DNA of 64,000 nucleotides from Oscillibacter valericigenes Sjm18-20 (lineage in GTDB: Bacteria > Bacillota > Clostridia > Oscillospirales > Oscillospiraceae). Made by a program: the position numbers and the translations under genes. Each line of letters begins with the position of its first letter. Position 1 is the first letter of the stretch. Shown piece after piece: positions 33,678 to 42,423 of the stretch. Below the pieces are notes generated by a model. That model did no database searches. It saw nothing but the letters and a program-made list of their open reading frames with translations, and was not told the DNA's origin. Location: assembly GCA_000283575.1 (NCBI GenBank), contig AP012044.1, positions 2,046,001-2,110,000 of the forward strand. The letters run 5' to 3'.

Positions 33678-35235
33678 GTAGACAAAGTATCAGAGAAATG
33701 ATGCTTTGTCTTTTTTTAGTGCTTAGAAGATGGTAAAATAGAAGCAGGTGATAAAAGATGGTGAACCAAAAAGGTGAAGACAGCCGGAAGCAGATCGGCT
33801 TTTACTGCATGGAGGATTTGGTTCCAAAAGACCATCTTCTCAGGAAAATCGAAAAAGCAATTGATTTCAGTTTCATATATGATTTGGTGAAAGGCAGGTA
33901 CAGCGAAGATACGGGCCGTCCAAGTATTGATCCTGTAGTGCTGTTCAAGATCGTGTTCATCCAGTATCTATTTGGAATCCGCAGCATGCGGCAGACGATC
34001 AAAGAAATCGAGGTCAATGCGGCATATCGCTGGTTTTTGGGATATGACTGGAACGATCCGATCCCTCATTTTACGACCTTTGGAAAAAATTATTCCCGGC
34101 GGTTTGAGGGCACCGATATTTTTGAGAAAATATTCGCCCGTATCCTGCTGGAAGCGGTGAAGCTGAAGTATGTGGACCCGAAGGCGGTGTTCATTGATTC
34201 CAGGCATATCAAGGCCAGCGCCAACCGAAACAGGAAAATGAAGGTGCAGGTTCAGGAAGAGGCCCGGCATTACCAAAAAGAGTTGATGGAGGAAATCAAC
34301 AAGGACCGGGAGGTTCATGGGAAAAAGCCATTTGACGATGACGACTCGGGAAAAGGCGGCGGGGCCGGACAGACTAAAGAGATCGAAAAAAGCACCACCG
34401 ATCCGGAGTGCGGCATGTTCCACAAAGGGGAGCATGGAAAATGTTTCGCCTACACCGCGCACACAGCCTGCGACCGGCACAACTTCATCCTTGGCGTAGA
34501 ACTTTCCCCCGCCAACGTCTATGACAGCGTGATGTTCAAAAGCATTTATGACAAAGTAAAGGCCACGTTCCCTGAAATCAAGTACGTTGTTGCCGACGCT
34601 GGTTACAAGATCCCATATATCTGCAAACAGATTCTGGACGACCACCGAATTCCGGTTTTGCCTTACAAAAGGCCGATGAGCAAAAAAGGATATTTCAAGC
34701 CCTACGAATATGTATACGACCAATATTACGACTGTGTTCTCTGCCCAAACAACCAGGTTCTGCGCTACTCAACCACAAACCGTGACGGATACCGGGAATA
34801 CAAAAGCGACCCCAAAATCTGCAAATGCTGTCCGAAACGGGCGCAGTGCACGCAGAGTAGGAACTGTCAGAAAACTGTAACGCGGCATGTATGGGCGAAC
34901 GATCTGGACGTCGCGGAAGATTTTCGCCACACATCGCGGGGAAAAGCAATTTACCGGGAGCGTGCGGAAACCATCGAACGGGTTTTCGCCGACGCAAAAG
35001 AAAAACATGGGTTGAGATATACTACCTTACGGGGCAAAGCCAAAGTGACGATGCAGGCTTTGCTCACTTTCGCCTGCATGAATCTCAAAAAGCTGGCAAT
35101 CTGGAAATCGGAAGGCCCCAGGTTCAAGCCCAAATACGATTTTCCCTTTCTCTTTTTCCTGCTATTTGTTCCCAATTCGATTATTCGCATGAAAAACGCC
35201 GCTTGGGTCTGAATCCCAAACGGCGTTTTGTCTAC
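33678..35235 (+). mobile_element. IS1182-type insertion sequence
   Basis: One intact transposase gene is framed by terminal inverted repeats: GTAGACAAA at 33678-33686 and its complement TTTGTCTAC at 35227-35235. The right end also has a hairpin AACGCCG..CGGCGTT just after the transposase. Clear target duplications are not seen. Length about 1.56 kb. Confidence 0.75.
33758..35212 (+). CDS. IS1182-family transposase
   Basis: A DDE transposase of 484 residues that appears intact. The N-terminal domain (QIGFYCMEDLVPKDHLLRKI, GRPSIDPVVLFKIVFIQYLF) matches DUF772-type transposases. Catalytic residues are probably Asp in VFIDSRHIKASAN, Asp in VVADAGYK and Glu in RAETIERVFADAKEKHGLRY. A cysteine cluster (CVLCP, CKCCPKRAQC) precedes the last. 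The start ATG 33758 has a weak ribosome site (GCAGGTG). The intact frame suggests recent activity. Confidence 0.93.
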   Translation: MVNQKGEDSRKQIGFYCMEDLVPKDHLLRKIEKAIDFSFIYDLVKGRYSEDTGRPSIDPVVLFKIVFIQYLFGIRSMRQTIKEIEVNAAYRWFLGYDWNDPIPHFTTFGKNYSRRFEGTDIFEKIFARILLEAVKLKYVDPKAVFIDSRHIKASANRNRKMKVQVQEEARHYQKELMEEINKDREVHGKKPFDDDDSGKGGGAGQTKEIEKSTTDPECGMFHKGEHGKCFAYTAHTACDRHNFILGVELSPANVYDSVMFKSIYDKVKATFPEIKYVVADAGYKIPYICKQILDDHRIPVLPYKRPMSKKGYFKPYEYVYDQYYDCVLCPNNQVLRYSTTNRDGYREYKSDPKICKCCPKRAQCTQSRNCQKTVTRHVWANDLDVAEDFRHTSRGKAIYRERAETIERVFADAKEKHGLRYTTLRGKAKVTMQALLTFACMNLKKLAIWKSEGPRFKPKYDFPFLFFLLFVPNSIIRMKNAAWV

Positions 35236-35271
35236 CGCCTTTTTTCTGCTTTCTCAGAGCATTTCCAAGAC

Positions 35272-37248
35272 TCATTCCAGCATCTTTGCGAACTCGTCCT
35301 CTGTCAGCACGGGAACGCCCAGCTCCTGCGCCTTTTGCAGCTTGCTCCCGGCGGCGTCTCCCGCCACCACATAGGAGGTCTTTTTCGACACGGAGCCAGA
35401 GGCCTTTCCGCCTCTGGATTCAATCATGGCCTCGGCGGTTTTGCGGTCGAACCGGGTCAGCGTACCGGTGAGGACGAAAGACATCCCCGCAAAACGGTCA
35501 TCCACCGCCTGCTCTGTACATGTCATGTTTACCCCGGCCTGACGCAGTTTCTTGAGAAGGTCCTGAGACTGGGAGCTTTTTAGCCAGCCCAGAATAAACC
35601 CGGCTGTAATACCCCCCACGTCGTCGATGGCGGTCAACTCCTCCAGGGAGGCGCGCTCCAGCGCATCCAGCGTCTTGAAGTGCAGTGCCAGCACCCGGCC
35701 CGCTTTCACGCCGACCTGCCGGATGCCAAGCGCGTAAAGTAATTTTCCCAGATCGTTTTCCCTGGACTTCTCAATGGCAGCCACTGCGTTGGCTGCGGAC
35801 TTCTCCCCCATCCGATCCAACCCGGAAAAGGCCTGCTCCGTCAGACTGTACAAATCGGCGGCGGAGTGGATCAGGCCGGTGTCGATCAGCTGCTGGATCA
35901 CGGCGGGGCCAAGCCCGTCGATATCCATGGCGTCCCGGCTTGCAAAATGCGTGATGTTCCGCAGCTGCTGGGCCGGACACTCCGCGCCGGTGCAGCGCAC
36001 CGCCGCGCCGTCCACGTCCCGCGTCACGGGCGCACCGCAGACGGGGCAGACCTTTGGCAGCTCATAGGGAACGCTCCCCTGGGGCCGTTTGGAAACGTCC
36101 ACCTCCACAATCTCCGGGATGATCTCCCCCGCCTTCTGAACCAGCACGGTGTCCCCGATGCGTATGTCCTTTTCAGCGATATAATCCTGATTATGCAGCG
36201 TGGCGCTTTGGACGGTGGTCCCCGCCAGATGGACCGGGGAAAGCACCGCCTTGGGCGTCAGAACGCCGGTGCGGCCCACCTGGACCACAATGTCCATCAC
36301 CCGGCTCGGCTTCTGCTCCGGCGGATACTTGTAGGCAATGGCCCATTTGGGGCACTTCACAGTGCTGCCCAGCTGTTCCCGGTCAGCAAGGCTGTTGACC
36401 TTGATGACCGCACCGTCCATGTCATAGGGATAGCTCATCCGCCGCTCATTGATGTCGATGATCTCCTGCTGGCACTGTGCCACAGTGCGGAGCGTACGGT
36501 GAGGAATGACCCGAAAATGCTGGCTCGCCAGATAGTCCAGCGTTTCGGAGTGTGTGGCAAACTCCCGCCCCTCCACCAACTGCAGGTTGAAAATCTGGAT
36601 GTCCAGCCGCCGCGCCGCGGCGATTTTCGGGTCCAGCTGACGCAGGGAGCCGGCGGCGGCGTTCCGGGGATTGGCCATGAGAGGCTTGCCCTCGATCTCC
36701 CGCTGCTGGTTGATCTCGTCGAACACGGAGCGGGCCATGTAGACCTCGCCCCGGACAATGAGCCGGGGCAGTTTTTCCGGGAGCGTCATGGGGATGGAAC
36801 GGATTGTGCGCAGATTTTCCGTCACATTTTCGCCCACCCGCCCGTCGCCCCGGGTGGCGCCGCTGATAAACACGCCGTCCCGGTACTCCAGGGCTACGGA
36901 CAGTCCGTCTACCTTTGGCTCCAGCGAGTATTCCACATCCGCGCCAAGAGCTTCCTCCATCCGGCGGCAGAAATCCTCCACCTCGGCGGCGCTGAACACG
37001 TCCTGCAAACTCTCCAGTGGTACCTCGTGACGATAGGTGGCAAATCCCGCCTTCAGCTTGTCGCCCACCCGCTGCGTGGGGGAATCCGGGGTGATCTCAT
37101 CCGGGTGCTCCCGCTCCAACTGCTGCAAACGCCGGTTTTTCATGTCGTAGTCATAGTCCGACATGGTGGGTTCGTCCAGCACGTAATAGCGGTAGGCGTT
37201 CTCGTTGAGCTCCGCCCGCAGTCGCTTCATTTCCTCCCGATAGTCCAT
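35272..37248 (-). CDS. ligA: NAD-dependent DNA ligase
   Basis: Seals nicks in replication and repair using NAD+. All domains are present in 658 residues: the Ia domain (NAYRYYVLDEPTMSDYDYD), the adenylation domain with Lys112 in LEPKVDGLSV, the OB fold, a four-cysteine zinc finger (CPVCG ... CTGAECP), the helix-hairpin-helix domain and a C-terminal BRCT domain (from about 585). It is the last gene of a murD-yunB-ligA minus-strand group. Its stop lies 37 bp from the right end of the IS. Confidence 0.97.
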   Translation of the reverse strand: MDYREEMKRLRAELNENAYRYYVLDEPTMSDYDYDMKNRRLQQLEREHPDEITPDSPTQRVGDKLKAGFATYRHEVPLESLQDVFSAAEVEDFCRRMEEALGADVEYSLEPKVDGLSVALEYRDGVFISGATRGDGRVGENVTENLRTIRSIPMTLPEKLPRLIVRGEVYMARSVFDEINQQREIEGKPLMANPRNAAAGSLRQLDPKIAAARRLDIQIFNLQLVEGREFATHSETLDYLASQHFRVIPHRTLRTVAQCQQEIIDINERRMSYPYDMDGAVIKVNSLADREQLGSTVKCPKWAIAYKYPPEQKPSRVMDIVVQVGRTGVLTPKAVLSPVHLAGTTVQSATLHNQDYIAEKDIRIGDTVLVQKAGEIIPEIVEVDVSKRPQGSVPYELPKVCPVCGAPVTRDVDGAAVRCTGAECPAQQLRNITHFASRDAMDIDGLGPAVIQQLIDTGLIHSAADLYSLTEQAFSGLDRMGEKSAANAVAAIEKSRENDLGKLLYALGIRQVGVKAGRVLALHFKTLDALERASLEELTAIDDVGGITAGFILGWLKSSQSQDLLKKLRQAGVNMTCTEQAVDDRFAGMSFVLTGTLTRFDRKTAEAMIESRGGKASGSVSKKTSYVVAGDAAGSKLQKAQELGVPVLTEDEFAKMLE

Positions 37249-37307
37249 GGTTTCTTTCCTTTCCCCCGGCCCGTCCGGGGCCTTGAACGGGAGGGGTCGC
37301 CTCCCTG

Positions 37308-38006
37308 TCAGTTTCCGTTGATAATGTAATCCCTGGCGTCATCCGTCTGGTCGCTGGAATTACTGAAATAGGTGTAAGTACCAGGTACCGTGCCCACGAT
37401 CACCGTCTCCGCCACGGTAAAGGAGTTGCTGACCTGCGTCGCCGTGTTGAAGCCCGGCAGCAGGATCGCCACGGACACGTCCACATCCAGCAAAATCTGG
37501 TGCTTGGTCTGATTGATTCCGGCGGAGACGAACTGGTTTTCCAGATGCGCCGTGGAGGACCCAACGGACTGCATCCGAACCTTCACCAGCGGCCCGCGTC
37601 CGGCCAGCAGATTGACGCCGGTGAGACTGCCCACGGGGATGGACAAGTCTTTTGTCGATACCTCGGATATCCGCTCCAAAACCATATTGAGAATCTTTGA
37701 TTGCAGACGGTTGAACTCCGGCATATTGGTCTTCACCGCTGTGATTTTCCCCTCGTTGTCCTTTTCAAAGGAAATCAGGTCGTCGTATTTGATCTCGCCA
37801 TTGTCAATGGTCTCATTCACCGCCTGGGTGACAATGCGGTTCACCGTGTTGGTGACCCGGGTGACGGCAAGCTGGGTCAGCAGTTGCTTCATCTGAATCC
37901 CAGCCACCACGGTCAGCGCCGCCAGTCCCAGCAGCAGGAACGCAAGCATAAGGCGCACCACTGCCCGGCGGGTCAAGGGCCGCCGGTAATACCGATATCC
38001 TCTCAT
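37308..38006 (-). CDS. yunB: Sporulation protein YunB
   Basis: A 232-residue protein anchored by one N-terminal helix (about 18-38), with an extracytoplasmic domain. The family signature is recognisable: TVNRIVTQAVNETIDNG, DDLISFEKDNEGKITAVKTN, then KVRMQSVGSSTAHLENQFVS and HQILLDVDVSVAILLPG. In B. subtilis yunB belongs to the mother-cell sporulation programme and its loss affects spore formation. It lies between murD (43 bp) and ligA (59 bp). Confidence 0.93.
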   Translation of the reverse strand: MRGYRYYRRPLTRRAVVRLMLAFLLLGLAALTVVAGIQMKQLLTQLAVTRVTNTVNRIVTQAVNETIDNGEIKYDDLISFEKDNEGKITAVKTNMPEFNRLQSKILNMVLERISEVSTKDLSIPVGSLTGVNLLAGRGPLVKVRMQSVGSSTAHLENQFVSAGINQTKHQILLDVDVSVAILLPGFNTATQVSNSFTVAETVIVGTVPGTYTYFSNSSDQTDDARDYIINGN

Positions 38007-38049
38007 AGAATCACCCCATCAGAGGATTCTATGCGGGGCGGGCTTTTCC

Positions 38050-39429
38050 TTATTTCAGCCCGCCGACGATCTGCTTGAAGACTTTGCCGCGCTCCATGAA
38101 GTTTTTGAACTGGTCAAAGGCCGCGCAGGCCGGACTCAGCAGCACCACGTCGCCGTCGCCCGCCCGTTGGGAGGCGGTCTCGACGGCGGTCTTGAAATCG
38201 GGGATGGTCACCATCTCCGGCCCGCCCTGATAATTGGGCGCGTTTACAACGCATTCGCGGATTTTGTCCGCCGTGGCCCCGCAGAGGATCAGCAACTTCA
38301 CGTGGTCCACGATCTCCGGCCCAAGCACGTCGAAGGGGATGTGCTTGTCATAGCCTCCGGCGATTAAAATGACCTTCTCCGGGAAGGACCGCAGTCCCGC
38401 AATGGTGCGGGAGGGGCTGGTGCCGATGGAATCGTTGAAGTATCGCACGCCCCGGAGAGTCCGCACCAGTTCGATGCGGTGTTCCACCCCGGCGAAAGTC
38501 CGGGCCACCTGCCGCATGGCCCCGTCGGGTACCAGACCATCCACGGCAGCTATGGCCGCCATGTAGTTCTCCACATTGTGGACGCCGGGAAGCAGAATGT
38601 CGGATGTCCTCAGGATCTCCCGCTCCGCGCCGTTTTTCCGGGAAATGACGGCGTCTCCCCGGAGGAACACGCCCTCTTCCGGTTGGGACTTCCGGGAGAA
38701 CAGCCGCACATGGCCCAAGGCCCGGCTTGCTTGCTCCGCCGTGATGGCATTGTCGGCGTTAAATACCGCAATATCCTCGGAAGACTGGTGCGTAAAGATG
38801 TTTTCCTTTGCAGCTACATATTCCGCCATATCCCTGTGAATATCCAAATGGTTGGGGGCCAGATTCGTGATGACGGAGATGTGGGGGCTGCATTTCATGG
38901 TCATGAGCTGGAAGGAACTCAACTCCAGCACGGCGTAATCCTCCGGCTGCATCTCTCCCGCCTCACACAGCAGCGGGTGGCCGATGTTTCCGCCCACATG
39001 GACGTTTTTCCCGGCGGCCTTCAAAAATTCCGCGATGAGGGTGGTCGTGGTGGTTTTCCCGTCGCTTCCGGTGACAGCGATCAGCGTGCAGGGGACGACC
39101 TCAAAAAAGACCTCCATTTCAGAGGTGATGACGCTCCCCCGTTCAACCGCCGCCAAAAGCTCCGGAACGTCCTGGCGCAGTCCCGGTGTGCGGAAGATGA
39201 TGTCCTCGCTCAGATCCTTCAGGTAATCGTCCCCCAGATTCAGCGACACGCCCAGCGCCTCCAGCCGCCCGGCTTCGCCGCCCAGCGCCTCCCGGCTCTT
39301 GCGGTCACAGGCGGTGACGCGGACGCCGGATTTTGCCAAAAGCTCGATCAACGGCGTATTGCTGACGCCGATGCCCACGATGGCCACGGTCTTATCCTTG
39401 ATGGATGTGATGTATTCCTGTAACGTCAT
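38050..39429 (-). CDS. murD: UDP-N-acetylmuramoyl-L-alanine--D-glutamate ligase
   Basis: Adds D-glutamate in cytoplasmic peptidoglycan precursor synthesis. The start is ATG 39429 behind GGAGG; a longer in-frame start at 39474 is less likely. The N-terminal UDP-binding domain (VAIVGIGVSNTPLIELL), the ATP loop VTGSDGKTTTTTLIAEFL (about 115) and the C-terminal Mur ligase domain with FNDSIGTSPSRTIAGL are clear. The 459 residues are normal. It is the first gene of its group; no other mur genes are nearby. Confidence 0.96.
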   Translation of the reverse strand: MTLQEYITSIKDKTVAIVGIGVSNTPLIELLAKSGVRVTACDRKSREALGGEAGRLEALGVSLNLGDDYLKDLSEDIIFRTPGLRQDVPELLAAVERGSVITSEMEVFFEVVPCTLIAVTGSDGKTTTTTLIAEFLKAAGKNVHVGGNIGHPLLCEAGEMQPEDYAVLELSSFQLMTMKCSPHISVITNLAPNHLDIHRDMAEYVAAKENIFTHQSSEDIAVFNADNAITAEQASRALGHVRLFSRKSQPEEGVFLRGDAVISRKNGAEREILRTSDILLPGVHNVENYMAAIAAVDGLVPDGAMRQVARTFAGVEHRIELVRTLRGVRYFNDSIGTSPSRTIAGLRSFPEKVILIAGGYDKHIPFDVLGPEIVDHVKLLILCGATADKIRECVVNAPNYQGGPEMVTIPDFKTAVETASQRAGDGDVVLLSPACAAFDQFKNFMERGKVFKQIVGGLK

Positions 39430-39540
39430 AAACAGTTCCTCCAAAAACGCCCCAGAGGCGGAAAATTTACTCAATTAGTATACCGCAGCGCAAAAAAAAT
39501 AGCAATGAATGCGCGCCAAATTTTTCATTGCCCTTTCTGG

Positions 39541-39569
39541 TTGACAAGAGACGAAAGAGCGGGTAAAAT
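39541..39569 (+). promoter_or_regulatory. Promoter of the RNase P RNA gene
   Basis: Perfect TTGACA (39541-39546), a 17-bp spacer and TAAAAT (39564-39569). The RNA probably starts about 7 nt later. Confidence 0.8.
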
Positions 39570-39577
39570 AAACGAGC

Positions 39578-39994
39578 AAGTAAAACAGACAGTCGCGTGG
39601 GCAGGCCGAAAGGCCGTCTATGAGGAAAGTCCGGGCTCCACAGGGCAAGGATAACGGGTAACGCCCGCCGAAGGCGACTTCAGGAAAAGTGCAACAGAGA
39701 AATACCGCCGTCTTTTATCGTTCCATGGCAGTCGGCACCGCGCCGGCTGGCACCGCTTTCAGGCGGGGCGCGGAGAATCCGGTTTTCGTGGATCGGTAAA
39801 AGATGGTAAGGATGGAAAGGCGAGGTAAGAGCTCACCCGACGGCTGGAGACAGTCCGCCGCTGTAAACTCTATTCGGAGCAACACCGTGGGGAAGCAACA
39901 GGTCGGCCCGACCGCTTCCGGGAGGTGGCTTGAGCGCGTCGGCGACGGCGCGTCGAGATAGATGACTGTCAAATACAGAACCCGGCTTACAGTT
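39578..39994 (+). ncRNA. rnpB: RNase P RNA (bacterial type A)
   Basis: The catalytic RNA that matures tRNA 5' ends. Conserved blocks are all present: GAGGAAAGTCCGGGCTCC (CR-I, about 39621), CGGGTAACGCCCG (39655 region), GGTAAGAGCTCACCCGACGG (about 39825), GAAGCAACAGGTCGGCCCGA (about 39892) and the 3' strand of P1/P2 near ATGACTGTCAAATACAGAAC. Ends are estimated to within about 10 nt. It is preceded by a strong promoter and followed by a terminator. Confidence 0.95.
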
Positions 39995-40012
39995 TTGCTT
40001 GCAAAGATATAG

Positions 40013-40055
40013 CCCCGGCTGCGGAATACGCAGCCGGGGCTTGTTCAGTTTTTCG
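40013..40055 (+). terminator. Terminator of rnpB
   Basis: A 13-bp stem AGCCCCGGCTGCG/CGCAGCCGGGGCT with a 5-nt loop, then TTGTTCAGTTTTT. It also lies just after the stop of the convergent DUF6291 gene. Confidence 0.8.
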
Positions 40056-40059
40056 CGGT

Positions 40060-40452
40060 TTATGTTCGTTCTTTGCCGCGCAGCGCCTGGACGTATTTTG
40101 CCATCTCTCCGCCGTCCACCGCAGCGCGGGCCTTTTCTGCCGGATTTTTGTCCTGCGCCACCCGCTTTAAAGCCGTCTGGCGATAACGGGCCTGCTTTTC
40201 GAGCCATACCTCCGTGTCCCGGTGGATGGTGTCCGCCATGAAGCCGAATGCCATCTGCGCACCAAGGTTCATGGCCGGGTGCCGCTTCATCACGCCGCAC
40301 AGGTTCGCCTTTCCCGCCGCCGCATCTATGGCGAACTCGAACAGGGCCGACAAAAGCTCTCCCCGTTGCTCAGCGGGCAGGCCCGCGATTCTGGGATAGG
40401 AGTCAAAATACAGCAGGAAGCTTTTCTTCCCCTCCCTTGCCGCCGTTTTCAT
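40060..40452 (-). CDS. DUF6291-type phage replication-module protein
   Basis: A 130-residue protein from ATG 40452 (AGGAGG 5 nt upstream). The opening KKSFLLYFDSYPRIAGL, then the helix around ELLSALFEFAIDAAAGK, is typical of DUF6291 proteins. These sit in replication or early modules of Firmicutes phages and integrative elements. No other phage gene flanks it, so it is probably a leftover or a domesticated gene. It ends at the rnpB terminator. Confidence 0.7.
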   Translation of the reverse strand: MKTAAREGKKSFLLYFDSYPRIAGLPAEQRGELLSALFEFAIDAAAGKANLCGVMKRHPAMNLGAQMAFGFMADTIHRDTEVWLEKQARYRQTALKRVAQDKNPAEKARAAVDGGEMAKYVQALRGKERT

Positions 40453-40684
40453 CACCTCCTCCTATACACAGGGCCTGCCATGGAAGCCGCGATTGAAATG
40501 TCCGCCTCCCTGCCGGGCGGGGCCGGGCGGCTTTCGCCATTAAACAAAATCTGAGTTTTGTTTAGAATGCACCCGAGAACCATTTGCTCCCGGGTGTTCC
40601 ATTCCTTCCGGCCTGCTAAAAAATGAATCAAGCGATTTTAGAAGCTCATTAGACACGTTTCTTGTAAAATTAGATGGTACGATC
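40453..40684. other. Short gap with hairpins between the DUF6291 gene and the IS3 copy
   Basis: It holds AACAAAATCTGAGTTTTGTT (about 40543-40562) and a larger imperfect hairpin ACCCGAG..CTCCCGGGTGT (about 40571-40597). No gene seen. Confidence 0.4.
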
Positions 40685-40732
40685 TGGAGCAGTCAAGAAC
40701 CGTGCAGAATGTGAACGCCCAAAATCTGCGGC

Positions 40733-41616
40733 TTATGCGGCCAGGCCTCTGGCGGCCTGACGATACATGGCCGGCGGCAGGCCGCCGGGGTTAGCGGTGT
40801 AGATTCGCCGGCGGTTATAGTAAGTCATGATGTACCGGAACACGATGCTCTTAACCTGTGCCATGGGCATCTGCTCCGTCCGGATTCGATAGAGTTTTTC
40901 TTTCTTCAACGCAGCAAAAAAGCTCTCCATCCTGGCGTTGTCGTAGCAGTGTCCCGTACCGCTCATGCTTTGAACCGCGCCGTATTGCGCCAGCACCTTC
41001 CGAAATGAGGAACTGGTAAATTGGCTTCCGCGGTCGCTGTGCAGGGTCATTCCACAGGCTCCCTGCGCCTGGCAGGCAGACCGAAACGCCCGAATACACA
41101 GCTCCTTCTTCATGTTGTCATCCATGGCAAGACCGACGATCTCTCCGTTATAACAGTCCAGAAATGCCGCCAGGTACAGCTTGCCGTCCTTACATTGGAT
41201 CTGCGTGATATCCGTCAGCCACTTCCGGTTGGGAGCGTCTGCGGTAAAATCCCGGTGAATCAGGTTCTCCGCCTTCTGCGCAGCCAAGTCTGCTTTTGTC
41301 AGACTGCTGGGGTGACGAGAAGAACGATGGAGCAAATCCCACGCTTCATGGCTCGCCGTACGCTGCTGCGGCTTACCGCAATACCGCGCTGCATAAGCGC
41401 CAGGAGAATTCGGCCAACGCCATAATTGTCATTGCCCGGATTTTCGTTATAAATCTCCTGCCACGGTTTTGGCTTGCCAGCCGACTGCAAAGAGCGGTAG
41501 TACCCGGATTCACTGACTTTCACAACCCGACACATGGTATGAATGCAGAACCGCTCACGGCGCAGCGTGATGTACTCATACAGCCGCTCCGGCTTTACCG
41601 TTTCCGGCCTTTGGCG
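40733..41616 (-). pseudogene. IS3-family transposase OrfB, frameshifted
   Basis: The orfB frame lies -1 relative to orfA and would be reached by ribosomal slippage at T TTT TTC (about 41616-41622). The N-terminal part (LYEYITLRRERFCIHTMCRV, then SESGYYRSLQSAGKPKPWQ) reaches VRRAMKR near 41342. One base is then missing, and the frame continues as LLHRSSRHPSSLTKADLAAQ. Compared with copy 2, about 21 nt (LLLVKIR) are also deleted after KPKPWQ. The integrase core is otherwise whole, with Asp in WLTDITQI, Asp in LHSDRGSQFTS and Glu in NARMESFFAALKKEKLY. The enzyme is probably inactive unless the frameshift is a sequencing error. Confidence 0.85.
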
Positions 41617-41882
41617 AAAAAACCCAGCGCATCTTTAAGAATCTCATTTGCTTTTCGCAGCTCCGCGATTTCCTTTATTAGTCGACGTTCGTTCTCGGAA
41701 AGCGGTGCGTCGCGGCGAATTCCGCTTCCGACGAAGGCGTGATCTCCGAAGGCCTTTCGCTTCTGCCGCCACTCCGCCAGAGAGTAGTACGGAATGCCCA
41801 GTTGTGCCGCCGCCTGCTTCACGCCGATTTCATTGGACAGCTTGACCGCTTCTTCTTTGAACTCCTTGTCATATTTGCGCAT
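41595..41882 (-). CDS. IS3-family transposase OrfA (copy 1)
   Basis: A 95-residue helix-turn-helix protein that binds the IS ends. The HTH lies in KEEAVKLSNEIGVKQAAAQL and SLAEWRQKRKAFG; a leucine-zipper-like helix follows (ENERRLIKEIAELRKANEIL). ATG 41882 follows AAGGTGG. The frame ends FFAKGRKR after the slippery run used to reach orfB. Confidence 0.92.
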   Translation of the reverse strand: MRKYDKEFKEEAVKLSNEIGVKQAAAQLGIPYYSLAEWRQKRKAFGDHAFVGSGIRRDAPLSENERRLIKEIAELRKANEILKDALGFFAKGRKR

Positions 41883-41961
41883 TGCAAACACCACCTTGTT
41901 CTTCCTTTGATTCTATCACTTTTGGGGTGTTTGCCCTCTGCACTTCTATGATATCCCTCCA

Positions 41962-42152
41962 GGCTGTCATCAAACACGACAGCCCTTCGCATATGACTCA
42001 AACAATAATTTTGCTCAAAATCTGCGCCCCAATAATCAAAGAAGAAGTCTTGGAATCCCTTCGATTCCAAGGCTTCTTGGCCCGAAGGAAATTGTGGATT
42101 TGGAAAAAGGCATTCATACCAACGGCTTGCAGGCCGTCAGCAAGAGATTTTA
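41962..42152. other. Spacer between the two inverted IS3 copies
   Basis: It begins with a 7-bp hairpin GGCTGTC/GACAGCC (41962-41984) abutting the IS end and has a second one, CTTGGAATC/GATTCCAAG, near 42050. No gene is seen up to 42152. Confidence 0.4.
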
Positions 42153-42423
42153 TCACAGAGATCGGTCAGTTACTTCCACCTTTGTAATAATATCACGCAG
42201 ACGATCATCGCCAATCTTGTATTCAAGAAGCTCATAAGGAGTGTCTAAGTATGTGGGATGCATAGAGGGTTTGACAATATAAAATTTTTTACCATTGTAG
42301 AATATTCCATATGAATTTTCTTTCCATTCAACGACTATTTCTCCGCCGCGGCGCAAGCTGTCTTTAAACTCACTAATTGTTTTGAACAGCCATGCTTCAG
42401 CATCACACCAATATACTACAGTG
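42153..42423 (-). pseudogene. 3' part of an unknown gene, truncated by IS3 copy 2
   Basis: About 88 codons ending at 42153. The frame enters from inside the IS end at 42424, so the true 5' part is lost. The product has segments WCDAEAWLFKTISEFKDSL and GGEIVVEWKENSYGIFYNGK, and reads like a small soluble protein. AT-rich. Not recognised. It is the only trapped chromosomal or cargo coding sequence between the two IS copies. Confidence 0.6.

Larger units (their letters stand above)
40685..41961 (-). mobile_element. IS3-family element, copy 1 (complete ends, damaged orfB)
   Basis: Starts with TGGAGGGATATCATAGAAGT on the minus strand (41961 downward) and ends with the partial complement at 40685 (TGGAGCAGTCAAGAACCGTG read inward); both ends share TGGAG and a GTGCAGA block. 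It carries orfA and a frameshifted orfB. Flanking bases show no target duplication. Confidence 0.8.

Noticed and set aside
35866..37329. 487-codon plus-strand frame antisense to ligA
   Set aside because: It is a shadow of a clear NAD-dependent ligase with all domains.
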